From: Molanna angustata
Taxonomy: Eukaryota; Arthropoda; Insecta; Trichoptera; Molannidae
NCBI GenBank assembly: GCA_963576475.1
Contig: OY754969.1
Coordinates: 25,440,318-25,504,317 of the forward strand
DNA: 64,000 nucleotides
Reading direction: 5' to 3'
Position numbers and translations under genes: made by a program. Within the stretch, counting starts at the first letter, position 1. Every line of letters begins with the position of its first letter. Below the pieces are notes generated by a model. The model had not been told where the DNA came from. It searched no databases and saw only the letters and a program-made list of their open reading frames with translations. Shown one piece after another: positions 1 through 10,735 of this stretch.

Positions 1-101
1 TCACAAAACATGACGAGAAAAAATACATTATATCTACATGCCTTATGTGCACAGAACCTGTATTGTAGCGTCACATCTCATTGAAATAAATGTTTTTAAT
101 A

Positions 102-150
102 ATCCCAATGTGTGAGTGTGGTAAGGAGGAAGAGACAATGGACCACATAT
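102..150 (+). pseudogene. Tiny RT C-terminal zinc-knuckle relic
   Basis: The plus frame reads CECGKEEETMDHI, which resembles the Cys/His knuckle after the RT/RNase H region of insect Jockey/R1-like non-LTR elements (CxCG...ETMxHxxxxC). The final Cys is replaced by a poly-Phe tract and nothing else of the protein survives. It lies just upstream of a foldback repeat. This is a short motif match only. Confidence 0.3.
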
Positions 151-156
151 TTTTTT

Positions 157-575
157 TTTTGACAAACTTTTTAACACCGAAACGAAGTTGGGATCTTATA
201 GAAGAACCAGAAAATCAAGGCACCTACAGGGCACACGACCTATCATCGGCTGGTTTTAATTGTTTACAAATTAACTAATTTCTCAATAGATGGCGTTACA
301 AAGAAAGGTATCTTTGTTACTTCATAGATGGCAATAGTATAATTCCTCATTTTCAGGTGAATTGTTACACATTATCAAATTTATAGAACTTGCACAAATT
401 ACATTGATAAGGGAACTCAATAAGAAGGAATAATTGGTGAAAGTTGCGCAAGCGCATAAAGTGATCACGTAAACCAGCCGATGACAGGTCGTAAGCCCTG
501 TAGGTGCCTTAAATTCCTGATTCTTCTATAATATCCGAACTTCGTCTCTATTGAGATGTTAAAAAGTTTGGCAAA
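157..575. repeat. Foldback repeat (family F) with ~100-bp inverted arms
   Basis: The left arm (about 157-256, read on the minus strand) and right arm (about 464-575) are inverted copies sharing AAACCAGCCGATGA, GGTCGT, CCCTGTAGGTGCC and AACTTCGT. The centre (257-463) is AT-rich. Right-arm-like copies recur at 16783-17010 and 62741-62940, and a short one at 4583-4625, so the family is dispersed. No coding capacity is seen. It could be a MITE or the terminal part of a larger element. Confidence 0.6.
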
Positions 576-919
576 AAATACCATTTGACTCCCGACAGGG
601 AAAAAAATCCAATGTTTGCGTATATGCAATTAAAAAATATTCGGTTTGCTTATTTTTTAATTGTTATAACCGATTTGCAAATAACAGTGTTCTATACTGT
701 TTAATAAACACAATCAATGCATCTCCAATCAATACTTCTCATCTTTAATCTATCCAAAATTTTCAACATAACATTTTATTAAAAAACGTAAAACTGAACA
801 ACTTCCAGTTATAATTAACAATTTATTACGTAAATTTCATTTGTAATCCTCTTTCTGCATTGAATTAAGGCACATAACACTATCTCTAGGGCGAGTTGCC
901 AAGGATCAAGGATTGAGAT

Positions 920-1135
920 GGGTCGATGGCAGAGCGGTTAGCGCGCTGGGCTAGTAATCCAGTGGTCGCGAGTTCGAATCCTGCCTCGACCGATTTCGTT
1001 CACCTATAGCACAAGCATTTATTTGCTTATTTTAGGGAACGTAGGAAGATGTATATGTACTTGTTTAACAAGGACATATTCATTTTTATTTAAAAAAAAA
1101 AAAATAACAAAAAAAAATAAAAAAAGAAAACCATA
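920..1135 (+). mobile_element. tRNA-Thr-derived SINE (SINE1), full copy
   Basis: The head at 921-992 folds like a tRNA. It has acceptor arms GGTCGA/TCGACC, an A-box TGGCAGAGCGG, an anticodon loop CTAGTAA (anticodon AGT, Thr) and a B-box-type GAGTTCGAATCC. A ~90-bp body follows (GTAGGAAGATGTATATGTAC, then TTGTTTAACAAGGACATATTC) and the copy ends in an A-rich tail. The same head-body-tail recurs on the minus strand near 23.2, 26.9 and 58.3 kb, with a head-less body at 27.0 kb. A SINE is therefore far more likely than a working tRNA gene. Confidence 0.85.
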
Positions 1136-1986
1136 AAAATAAAGCGCTCGAACAAAACAGAAAAATAACTAGTTAAAATTAAATTCATTATATAATCTAT
1201 TTCACTGTTACTCATTTTCACAGAAATTTCTAGATAAAAACAATATTGATTGGCAAGCATTATATTCAAAGATGGTCAAAATATAGAATTAAGATTAGCT
1301 ATACCTACATTACCTATATAACTATAAATTTCACACTAAAATTATCACTCTGTTATGTGTGCTGATTACGTGAAAGTATATTAATTTCATACTTTTTTAT
1401 ACATTCCAAAAAATTCAATTTTAAAATGAAATAGTTGTGATAGGAAGAATGTGTAATTTACGAATCAAGAGTATTATAAGACAAGACACAAATGATTGGA
1501 TTGAAGCAAATACTATAAAAACGAATGCCAGAGAGTTTGAATTAAAACACATAGGTATAAAAGAAACAATGAAGATAGGTGTCACGGCGTGATGTAAATT
1601 GTATAGGTGCGATGGCTCATGATTGCAAATCATTTATGTACATTTGATTACGGATTTTAAGATAAACTTAAATGACTTATTGAAGTGGAGTATGGGGTGC
1701 TTGGAGACCCTTTTCCGGTCCCATGAGCATGTATAGTTTGGTCCACAATTGCGTTGTTCAAATTCTAAACACGTTGGCAAGCTCCCTTCCTCATACGGGG
1801 ATAATATCAATTACTCTTAACTGTATTTTGAATCACTGAATCGTGACACCTGGATATTTCATACAAAGATGTTGGCCACCAAACATTATTATATTTCTAT
1901 TTTACATCATGTATATAATATATTATTACGTTGATATGTTATAAAAATATAAAAAGACTTGGTAATATTTCTATTGTATTTATTAG

Positions 1987-2025
1987 ATTATTGACGCGTT
2001 TTGTGCAAGGCACATCGTCAGAATA
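1987..2025 (-). ncRNA. Hammerhead-like core, left arm (mirror copy)
   Basis: This is the exact mirror of the right-arm core because the inner palindrome is perfect. It has the same CTGACGA box, the same stem II, the same A in place of G12 and the same ACGCGT stem III. Both strands would therefore give the same RNA motif. Confidence 0.45.
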
Positions 2026-2029
2026 ATAT

Positions 2030-2068
2030 TATTCTGACGATGTGCCTTGCACAAAACGCGTCAATATT
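2030..2068 (+). ncRNA. Hammerhead-ribozyme-like core, right arm of palindrome
   Basis: In order: CTGACGA (2034-2040, fits CUGANGA), stem II GTGC/GCAC around a short loop, AAA (2053-2055) where the consensus is GAA, self-complementary ACGCGT as stem III (2056-2061), then C at 2062 as the cleavage base, giving the canonical GTC triplet. AATATT downstream can pair with the bases before CTGACGA as stem I. The G-to-A change at consensus position 12 probably inactivates this copy. The arrangement is that of type I hammerheads in Penelope-like elements. Confidence 0.5.
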
Positions 2069-2404
2069 ATAATAAATACAATAGAACTATTACCAAGTAT
2101 TTTTATATTTTTATAACATATCAACGTACAATGGAGTTCTATCAAGAATTATTGTCGATCGACAAACTAAACTTACTAATATATTATTATGTAGGTACTT
2201 ACCTTCGGTCATCAGATTCTTTTATGGTCTTTTGTTGCCTAGTATGTTTTAATAATATCCTTCTGAAAATATATTATTATCCTTTTCTTGGATAACAATG
2301 TTCTTTTTACCTTGCATCACGTGACGGAAGCTATTTTACGTTTTTAATATAAGTCAGAATTTTCCATACACAAAATAAGTAAAACAGTGATTTTTCAAGG
2401 TGAT

Positions 2405-2655
2405 AAAAATAGGGAGGTTACGATGGGCAGGACACGTGGAAAGAATGGACGATGAAAGAGTGCCAAAGAGGATCCTGCACACAAAGCATCAAGGTAGACG
2501 AAACGTTGGTAGACCCAAGCTTCGATGGCTGGATGGCGTGCAGCGGGATGTGTAGGCTGTTGATTTATGGTACTGTAGGGATAGAGGGAGATGGCGTGGA
2601 ATGCTGGAGGTGGCCAAGACTCGCAACAGGTTGTGTAGCCATTGATGATGATGAT
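2405..2655 (+). pseudogene. Non-LTR RT C-terminal relic (GHVERM/GRPKLRWLDGV type)
   Basis: The plus frame gives LRWAGHVERMDDERVPKRIL, then GRRNVGRPKLRWLDGVQRDV, an in-frame TAG, and AVDLWYCRDRGRWRGMLEVA up to a natural stop. This is the basic C-terminal tail typical of insect RTE-like ORFs. It is followed by a (GAT)n tract, a usual LINE 3' end. No upstream RT domain is present, so it is a 5'-truncated dead copy. Confidence 0.65.
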
Positions 2656-2717
2656 ATTGCAATGTTTGAGGATGTTCGTTTTATGGATTTAATTACAAAG
2701 GTGTTGTTTAAATCAAC

Positions 2718-3045
2718 GTGTGAATAAAAAGTCCCGTGATCATGCCAGAATTGACGCATTTGAAATGTGGTGTTGGCGTCGCATGCTGAGGATTCCGTGG
2801 ACTCCAAGAAGAACGAATGAATCGGTCCTTAAAGAGCTCAAAATAAAAGAAAGATTGTCTACATTATGCAGCCGCCGGGTATTGAGCTTCTTTGGTCACA
2901 TCGCCAAGAGAGAGACAGGTACCTGGAAAAAAGTATTATTACAAGAATTGTACGAGGCAAAAGAAGTAGAGGCAGATCTCCTGCGCGATGAGCGGCCCCA
3001 TAGATCACTAACTTCAGCATTGAGGAAACGAAAAACGAAGTGAAT
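2718..3045 (+). pseudogene. RTE-like RT C-terminal relic (RIDAFEMWCWRRMLRIPW)
   Basis: The open frame reads ARIDAFEMWCWRRMLRIPW, RRTNESVLKELKIKERLSTL and RVLSFFGHIAKRE. This matches the C-terminal part of endonuclease-RT proteins of insect RTE-like elements and is closely related to the relic at 29.1 kb. It begins inside the domain and ends near the element's 3' end. It directly follows the 2.4-kb relic of another RT lineage. Confidence 0.7.
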
Positions 3046-3711
3046 AAAAATTAGACAATTAAGATTTAATGCTTTTGTATTTAAAATTATAAATAATATC
3101 GTCAAAATTTTAAAAATTTCAAAACTAAAATTTGTACGTGAAATATTTGATTCACAGAAGTTGATAGGTAGGTACGTATATTTTCTAATGCTCTAATTTC
3201 TACAATTCTCTACTACAATTTTTACTAGACATTTAACAGCTGGACTAGTTCTGACAGAATCGCCCCGGTTCTCATAATTATGTTCTTCTAAATTCAAGGA
3301 TTTCTGCAATATGGAGCTTTGCCAGCAAGTTGTTCATGTCCGGCTGTCACATACTTCATTTATCTTCAAAATATCTACGCCGATAAACCGGAACAGATCT
3401 CACTTCCGAGAAAATATTTTATTTTTCCTACCAATGTTGACCATACAATTTTTAACACGCAAGTTTTTATCACCTACCTTATGTAGTTACATTTACATTG
3501 TAGTTACATTTTTATTCTATGTTAATATTAATAGATTTACTTTGAGAGTTTTTAGTTCACACTATAAAAAGTTATCGATGTGTTATGTTAAATGATTTGT
3601 AAAAAAATATATCACAGTAAAAATTAAACTATTCCTATGCCTTATTATTAAATTAGTTTATCACTTGAAAAAAGAAAATTCACAAGACTTCAAATCACTT
3701 GCTTTTATTAC
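3046..3711. other. No recognisable feature
   Basis: AT-rich sequence between an RT relic and a putative MITE. An ORF at 3311-3595 has no recognisable domain and is probably chance. I see no RNA gene or repeat here. Confidence 0.4.
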
Positions 3712-4125
3712 AGGTGGGTTGACACATGCTTTCTAACAAGCAAGCAAAAATCTTACAACCAAGATAACTTACCTCGATCAAGATAAATTTACGACTTTCT
3801 GTACTCGATCAAGAAAATGATCTTGCATATTATAGTTTTATTAAAAGATGATATCTTAATAATTAACCACGATAGTGAAGATAAGTTTATATTATACACA
3901 TGCCATAAAAGAGTCAATCTAACTTAATACAAATATTACTTTTGTCCTATTTTAAACACATATTTAGTTCGTACTAATGCCACAAATGCAATGTGTACTG
4001 ACAAGTTGGTGCATAAATCCACACTGAGAGATGTGCACTAATGCCTAACTTCTAATAGTTATGGTATTTGAGATATAGGTATCGTGTCAACTCGCCTCTA
4101 TGTCAACCTACCTCGGTCTCCCCTA
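3712..4125 (-). mobile_element. Possible pogo-related non-autonomous element
   Basis: The right end (about 4085-4125) reads CCTCGGTCTCCCC followed by TATA, preceded by two GTCAAC-type boxes. This closely parallels the right TIR of the pogo element at 17077-19835. The left side holds GGTGGGTTGACACA at 3715, which may be a decayed partner end. No coding is seen. The right end is convincing and the left boundary is a guess. Confidence 0.4.
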
Positions 4126-4317
4126 TATATAACAGGTTTTTTTGTCAATGTGGTTTTTGATAAATTGCCTACGACAAGAAAGAAGATAAAATTTCACGAT
4201 CAAAAATATTAAAAAATATATAATATAAATAATAAAAAATGATCCATCGACAAAAAATAAGTTACATTTATATTAAATTACGTAAATAAGCATTACTCAA
4301 AAGAGCATCTACAGAAT

Positions 4318-4500
4318 GGTGAATGATACTCTCTAAGCGAAACGCGTCAGTGGTCAAGTATATTTAAGTATATATAAGTGATATGTATATGTATAAGTGA
4401 AAATTACATAAGTGATAAAATCATTTTTTTCTTATTTTTAGTAACATTATAATTGATAATGGAATTCCATCAAGAATTGCGAGTCGGATAATTAGAAATT
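4318..4500 (+). pseudogene. Penelope-like terminal relic with hammerhead 3' half
   Basis: GCGAAACGCGTCAG at 4337-4350 holds GAA, the self-complementary ACGCGT and the cleavage-site C of the hammerhead motif. The upstream CUGANGA box is degraded (TGAATGA nearby). About 110 bp downstream is ATGGAATTCCATCAAGAATT (4459), and the related ATGGAGTTCTATCAAGAATT follows the palindrome at 2130. The shared order of motif, spacer and ATGGARTTC suggests one retroelement family. The family assignment is inferred. Confidence 0.4.
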
Positions 4501-4699
4501 AGTACACATCTTTTTAACATATACTCGTATTATTGTGTAAATAGAAACGAAGCAGCAAGAATATATAAAATCAGTCACCTACAGGGCTTAGAACCTTTCA
4601 TCGCCCGGTTTATGTGATCTCTTTAAGAAGTAGACTTTCACCAGATACATAGATAATATTATTAGCAAATATATTATATGCATAGTTCGTATGTATAAA

Positions 4700-4880
4700 A
4701 TTTTGAAGATGTCTATTAAGATAAACTTTATGATTTATTCGTTTTTAATAACAATTTTGAAAATTTTGAAGATGGCTAGGTTTTCAGCCGATTAAATTTT
4801 AAAATAATTTTAATATATGGATTTTTCACAAGATGATTAAGATAAACTTTATAATTTATTCGTTTTTAATAACAATCCAA
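4700..4880 (+). repeat. Direct repeat, ~45 bp, spaced ~120 bp
   Basis: A segment beginning TTAAGATAAACTTTAT and running through TTCGTTTTTAATAACAAT occurs near 4717 and again near 4837 with one difference. It may be a local tandem duplication. No function is visible. Confidence 0.5.
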
Positions 4881-5170
4881 ATCTTAAGTAAGTACATCAT
4901 GGCATACCAAAAAAGTTTTGTCTTTAACGGACTTTAAATTTGATATTCGCAAAGTTTTAAATTAACGTAAAAAAATGTAATTTTCCAAGTCAATTTCCAA
5001 ATTAATTGACTATTAAAATATTACCTTTCCTTTTTACTTTTTCGTGTATTTTCTTTTTGCATTTTTCCTTTCATAAATAGAAATTTACTCTCAAATAAAA
5101 CGTCGCGTTCCTTCTTTATTTAAACATTAACTTCTCCTTTAAATTTTATATTTTTCATAGTATTTCTCAT

Positions 5171-5477
5171 ATGTCAATAAACCTTTTTACTAGAAAAGAA
5201 GCACTTACTTATTTTTATAATATGGAACTAACGAGTATTACCAATAGAAAAAAGGTACCTACTTATTTTTATTGTGTGGAAGTAGCGAGTATTACAAATA
5301 AAAAAGAGGTACCTACTTCTTCTTATTATATGGAAGTAACGAGTATTACTAATAGAAAAGAGGTAGGTACCTACTTATTTTTATTATATGGAACTAACGA
5401 GTATTACTAATAAAAAATAGGTACTTTTACTTGTTTTTATAATATGGAACTAACGAGTATTACTTATAGAAAAGAGA
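5171..5477 (+). repeat. ~60-bp minisatellite (left part)
   Basis: About five diverged units share TGGAAGTAACGAGTATTAC, TAATAGAAAAGAGGTA and CCTACTTATTTTTATTATA. The array resumes after the Tc1 element (6809-6925), so the transposon landed inside it. The in-frame peptide repeats (SITNRKE) follow from the DNA periodicity and are not evidence of a protein. Confidence 0.75.
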
Positions 5478-5479
5478 TA

Positions 5480-6806
5480 CACCCTTGTGCAAATTACATA
5501 ATGTGGACAAAGCATATTTTTTCATACTGGAATAGGATATGCTTCACGTTTCACTACAAGCAGCTATTAACGTCACTTTAGTGTTAGTCGTCAGTTAACT
5601 TCAATCAAGCTCGCAGGCAAATTGTTGTAGGAGTATTTTACAAATTTTTGATTGTTTCTAATTATTATTGGCGTTACGTCTGAGATTTTTTGTCTTTTTC
5701 TTTAGTTTTTAGAGACAGTTTAGGTAAACATGAGCAATGAATATTTCAATAGAAGTTAGTTCTAAGGTAAATACGCTGTCTATACATACTGAAAAGACTC
5801 AAAGGCAGTTTGCAGAAGAAAGTGGCATTTCTAAAAGTGCAGTTAACAAACTGATCAAACTCCATAGAGAAACTGGCTCAATTTTACCTCGGAGAGAGGG
5901 AAAATGTGGCCGAAAAAAAAATCACAAAGAAAGAAGATTTGTTATGGTTAAGAAATAGTAAAATAAACCCCACAAAGACCAGCAACAACTTACAGAGAGA
6001 GCTTGCTGCCACTGGAACAAGTATACATGCCTCGACAGCACGGCGTCGTCTCCTAGAAGTTGGAAGAAAAGCTTGAGGACCTTTAAAGAATCAACTCTTG
6101 ACTGGTGTTATGAAGAAGAAAAGGGTGGCTTGGGCATAGAAATATAAAGGGTGGACCCAAGATGACTGGAAAAAGATGTTGTTTTCAGACGAATGTCATT
6201 TTTTTGTCCAGGGCATGCGTCATCAGTTTGTTCGTCAGTCCGATAGAGAATCACTTTCACCAGCTCATATTCAGCAGTCAGTCAAACATCCCGTGAAGCA
6301 AATATTTTGTGGCTGTTTCTCTTTTAATGGTACAGGATTATTAGTACCCATAGCATGGATGATGAATACGAAAAAATATATAAAGTTTTGCAAGATAGAA
6401 TGGTCCCTGAGCTATCAAATAAAAATTAGAAAAATCAATTTCAAAAAATTCTTCACAGACAATGGGATAAACGTTTTGGATTGCCCTGGCAACTCACCAG
6501 ACCTTAATCCAATTGAGGATTTGTGGTCTATCTGTAAGACAAGGCTCAGAAAGATGGACCGTACAACAAAAAGCAAGTTGATTTAAGCTATGATTGAAGT
6601 GTGGTATGGGGATCCAAAAATCCAAAACAATAACAAATCGCTGGTAGAACCAATACCAAAATGCATTGAGATGATGCTGCAAGCCAAGGGTGGATATAAT
6701 AAATATTAATTTATTTTATTTTGTATAATATGATTTAACTTTTTGTAAGAATAAAACACATTTTTAAGGAAAATTAGTCTTGTCCACATTAATTTGCACA
6801 AGGGTG
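5480..6806 (+). mobile_element. Tc1/mariner element, internally deleted
   Basis: The inverted ends both begin CACCCTTGTGCAAATTA, with TGTGGACAA just inside, and are flanked by TA at 5478-5479 and 6807-6808, the duplication expected for Tc1/mariner. The element is 1327 bp and carries one degraded transposase frame. Near-identical ends suggest modest age. It sits in a minisatellite. Confidence 0.9.
5737..6712 (+). pseudogene. Tc1-like transposase, frameshifted and deleted
   Basis: The N-terminal helix-turn-helix is in frame (RQFAEESGISKSAVNKLIKL). A frameshift near 5925 leads to LQRELAATGTSI and a WTQDDWKKMLFSDECHFF segment holding the first catalytic Asp. The expected QDxAPCH block with the second Asp is missing, since FKKFFTDNGINVLD follows directly. 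SPDLNPIEDLW then supplies the last catalytic residue region. In-frame stops lie near 6075, 6137 and 6584. The product would be inactive; the TIRs could still be mobilised in trans. Confidence 0.85.
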
Positions 6807-6808
6807 TA

Positions 6809-6925
6809 CCTATTTCGTTTTATAATGTGGAAGTAGCGAGTATTACTAATAGAATAGAGTTACAAAAAAATACTTTCTTCTTTTTATTATATGGGAGTAG
6901 CGAATATAACAAATAGAATGAAATC
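6809..6925 (+). repeat. ~60-bp minisatellite (right part)
   Basis: Two further units (GTGGAAGTAGCGAGTATTAC and a more diverged one) continue the array interrupted by the Tc1 element. The array ends near 6925. Confidence 0.65.
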
Positions 6926-7182
6926 AGGCGAATTTGTCTTCCCAGCATATAGTAGCAAGATTGCTTGAAAAGTAATTTAAATAAATTATCCTAACATACC
7001 TACATATACATCTAATTTAAGTGATTTAAATATATTTTCTTAATCAATAAGCAATTATAATCAGTAGGAATAGTAAAACTATATATATAGAAATATAAAT
7101 ACATATCATATGCAATACCAATAAAAAATATTGATTTAATTAAATGTAATATTTAACTTTATCATATTCGCCATATTAACTA

Positions 7183-7226
<44 letters not shown>

Positions 7227-8723
7227 GTAGGTGTGTTATATGGAAAAGTTTATAACGTCTAGAGTTAGAAAGTGTGTAATCCATTATGCTAAAATCAGTT
7301 AAAATAATGTTGTTTAACTTACATGACTGCTCACAGTATAAAACAGGGACTATCCCTAGCATATTGGAGAGCAAAAACACGAACTTACAGAAAAACTTAA
7401 AGTATTTATGGTTTGGATGTGTACCCTTTCATTATCTCTGTATTATTTGTTTTAATTTCGTTGTTTACATACGACTTCTGACCAACGTAATGAGTATGAA
7501 TAAAAAAAACCCCAACCCAAGTGGTTTATTTTATTTTTTTTAAAATAAAACTTGGTCTTAATAAACACAACTAAAGTAAGATTATTCAAATTGATATTTA
7601 ATGATAATATTAAATAATAATTTCAAAGTTCACCTCAGAAAAAATCCCTTTATTAGAATGAAAATCAATTTCTTTCCAAGATATCTCCAGCTCCTATGGT
7701 AGGCTCCTTTATTTATTTTCAATCATCTTGTTCGTCACCGTGAAATTCCTCAGTAATTCTCTCTTTTCTGAACATTTTTTTCATGTCACACGAATGACTT
7801 CTTTCGAAAATTGAACTGAATGATAATATATATTTTTTCTTCGACAGTTTTCAACACAATGTAGGTACATATATAGATATAAAATATCCTCTTTCAATAC
7901 ACAATATCAATTTCATTTGACATACACAAATATTACGTAACTTTTGAGCTCAAGTTTCCCGGTGATACACTAAAATATGTGCTCACGGCATTGCTTTCAC
8001 TTATCAACGTCTGAATATTAGGTATGTTTATGTCAACGTATGACTGGTGAAATATAAGCAAAGTGAATTTAGTCGAGATTTGAATTTGCGTGGTGTGCAT
8101 GTGTCGGAAAAATACTTGCGATAATATATTATAGGTTGAATTCGTGGCGAAAGGCACCATCGTTGCAAGAAAATCTTGAATATGATAAATTTTGCGAGTT
8201 GTGAAAATATTTTAATACTACATCCAAATCCGACTCTAACCTACTTCGCTGATAATATTTCATCGATCATATTAATATTTTTTATAACTTTCCTTAGAAA
8301 TTATAATTTTCAATATTTTTTAGGTACCTATCTAATATTTTTATAAAAAACAAACACTATTTAATTTTAATTCAATACAGCTTAATTTATTTTATCTCTC
8401 GTCATGTCAATAATTATTAATGAATGGTTATTATTCTGAATGTCTAATTATATGTAGTAGTAAAACGCAGAGTCCAAAGTCGACTAAATATTTTTTTTTT
8501 AATTTGAAAGTCATTGTACCTGATCTATGATGAAAAAAAAACATGTATTCATAAAGGGGTACAATTTTTTTCACACATTGCAAAGTGTAATTGTTTAAGT
8601 ACCTACCATTTATATTGTTTCAAAGTTGACTTCTTCGACATGTTTTGTACTTGAATTTAAAATAACTACATTTGACATTCGCATTATGAAATTAAACAAT
8701 CTGAGGTTAGACCTGAAATATTT
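6926..8723. other. No gene; one (GT)n tract
   Basis: AT-rich sequence with a (GT)n microsatellite at about 7184-7222. ORFs at 7286-7543 and 7933-8160 have no recognisable domain and biased low-complexity composition. Nothing else is supported. Confidence 0.4.
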
Positions 8724-8921
8724 TCCAACTGTCGATTCGTTCATGAGAATTCAATTCTCTTAATGAATCGACATTATTAAGCCAAGATGCGTTAACGAAG
8801 GAAAATTTTGTATGGTGTAGTGGACTTTTTGAAAGCTAATAACACCAACTAGAGGCCTCGCAGCATATATGTTCCTACACATGGATTTACTCAAAATTAG
8901 GAGTAGAACATTTTATGTGAG

Positions 8922-9008
<87 letters not shown>

Positions 9009-9806
9009 TGTGTGTCTGTGTGTCTGTATGTCTGTGTGTGTGTCTGTGTGTCTGTCTGTCCCCCCCTAATTACTTTTGATCCGCTCAATTTACAGAGCCC
9101 AAAATTTCAGAATATATAAACAGTTATAGGCTTACAAAACTTTTATACTCAGAATTGTGAATTTTTGTTTCAGTCAGGGGTTATCAACTTTTGAAATTTT
9201 GATTTATTTTTCCATATATCTCAGAAACCGTAAAAGCTAGAACGCTGAAAATTGGTATATACATAGACAAATACAAAATCTCAAATTATTTTTTTTTTAA
9301 ATTCCAGGGTTTCTCAAACATTTTTTATTAAGAAAAATTTTTTTTATGATAAATTTATGAGTTTAACTGCCTATATTTCCAATTTTTTTAAAAATATCGA
9401 AAAAACCCGAAACACCCCAACTAGATTATTTAATTTTCTATAAAAAATATTAACATTGTATAAGCACATCCCAAATTTTTTTTAACTTTTTTTATGAAAA
9501 TTGAATTTAGTGACGACATTGCTTCATACAATTTGTATGGCAGTCGCTTATACACAATATGTAAGAAGACTTAATAGTTTGATAGGTACTTAATATCCAA
9601 ACATACATACAGAACCATCATGCTGTTTTCATATTCCGGGTAGGAAAAGAGGACTGACCTCTATACTGTCCTATCTTGACATACATACCAAAATATGTTA
9701 AAATTTTCAATAATTTGGATTTATGGGTTTATAGTTTGATTCTTATTCTTCAACTATACATACTATCGCTATCGACAGTTGGATCTCATGTGTTACATGC
9801 AACTAG
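8724..9806 (+). mobile_element. Helitron-like HX element, copy 1 (subfamily B 5' end)
   Basis: Starts TCCAACTGTCGATTC and ends ATGCAACTAG followed by T. The 5' hairpin is of type B (GAGAATTCAATTCTC core). A (GT)n/GTCT tract occupies about 8925-9060, directly before CCCCCCTAATTACTTTTGAT. The 3' part holds TCGACAGTTGGA, the inverse of the first 12 bases. It is flanked by T on both sides and shows no coding capacity. Confidence 0.8.
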
Positions 9807-10031
9807 TTTTAACACAATATGTAAGTACGAATTTTAGCTTTCTGCACTCCCTCTACATATAAACTTTAAATATGCCTAATTTAATGCGCAATTTGCTTAT
9901 TAAGGGGTACGAAGTTTTGGCTTCACGTTTTAATATACTTAGATATAGTATAGATAGATGAAAGGAAGGAAGGTGTTGTGAAAAATCTTCATGCCAGTCT
10001 GTGAAAATAGAACACGGAGGATACGACACAA
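9807..10031. other. No recognisable feature
   Basis: Spacer between the first HX copy and a MITE. No open frame or repeat was recognised. Confidence 0.4.
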
Positions 10032-10420
10032 CCAGTAGCGGAATCGCTTATAGAAGCCGAGATTCTTGGCTTGCCTATTAATATGTTAAGAAATTCAATC
10101 TAATATTTTGAAACCATACTACAAGATTAACCAGTAGCGGAATCGCTTATAGAAGCCGAGATTCTTGGCTTGCCTATTAATATGTTAAGAAATTCAATCT
10201 AATATTTTGAAACCATACTACAAGATTAAAAATTTAACCGTATGTAGATTCGATGCTTGATAGGGCCACAAATGTAAATATTATTTTGACATGTGATTTT
10301 AAAATATTTTCATGGTCATTCAAATGAACAACGATGCTAAAAAAACATTAAATTTTCGACATTTCCCAATTTTCTTTCAGGGTTTGCCTAGTCCGAAGGT
10401 TCTAGTTACGCCCCTGGCTA
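10032..10420 (+). mobile_element. MITE with hAT-like ends, copy 1, with internal 99-bp duplication
   Basis: Begins CCAGTAGCGGAATCGC and ends TACGCCCCTGG. The ends are roughly inverted (CAG.GGCG / CAG.AGCG), reminiscent of hAT elements. A second copy lies at 56436-56750. In this copy 10032-10130 is repeated, apparently without change, as 10131-10229, so the duplication is recent. No clear 8-bp target duplication was found. Confidence 0.55.
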
Positions 10421-10735
10421 GAACGTATGTACAACGGGACCAACGCAGTAAAGTACATGAATACTTATCGACTTAGACGGTTGGGACATCTCCAGCGCAT
10501 GGAGGAGAACCGATTCCAGAAGAAGATTCTCAACACACGTCCAGATGGGAGGCGAAACGTGGGAAGATCCAAATTAAGGTGGATGGATGGTGTAGAAAGT
10601 ACTTGAAAGCGATCAGTTTAACTAATTGGAAGGTGTGGGTGATGGACCGGGTGGAATGGCGGAAAGTTCTTGAGGAGGCCAAGGCTCGTGATGGGCTATA
10701 GCACAATTGGTCATGATGACGATAGATAGATTATG
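10421..10735 (+). pseudogene. Non-LTR RT C-terminal relic (YRLRRLGHLQRMEENRF)
   Basis: The frame reads YRLRRLGHLQRMEENRFQKK, then NTRPDGRRNVGRSKLRWMDG. After a one-base shift near 10602 it continues LKAISLTNWKVWVMDRVEWR and ends KARDGL-stop. It is the 3' end of a retrotransposon ORF related to the relics at 2.4 and 61.3 kb. The RT domain itself is absent. Confidence 0.7.

Larger units (their letters stand above)
1928..2127. repeat. 200-bp near-perfect palindrome with opposed hammerhead-like cores
   Basis: The two 100-bp arms meet at 2027/2028. The inner part (1990-2065) is a perfect inverted repeat carrying ATTGACGCG...CGCGTCAAT. The outer part differs by only a few bases. Each arm, read outward from the centre, carries a hammerhead-like core. 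A related unit lies at 53964-54318. I interpret it as paired Penelope-like terminal sequences in inverted orientation; no RT frame is attached here. Confidence 0.75.

Noticed and set aside
921..992. Functional tRNA-Thr (AGT) gene
   Set aside because: The same head is joined to the same body and A-rich tail at several other sites, so it is a SINE promoter region.
3311..3595. 94-residue hydrophobic ORF
   Set aside because: AT-rich composition gives Phe/Tyr/Ile-rich chance ORFs; no domain or neighbours support it.
5171..5410. Repeat-containing protein (SITNRKE repeats)
   Set aside because: The peptide repeats come from a ~60-bp minisatellite that is not kept in frame across the array and continues after the Tc1 element.
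8869..9119. ORFs made of VCVCVCV or THTHTH on both strands, and similar ORFs in the 35-45 kb cluster
   Set aside because: They are translations of (GT)n/(CA)n tracts in HX elements and change with tract length.
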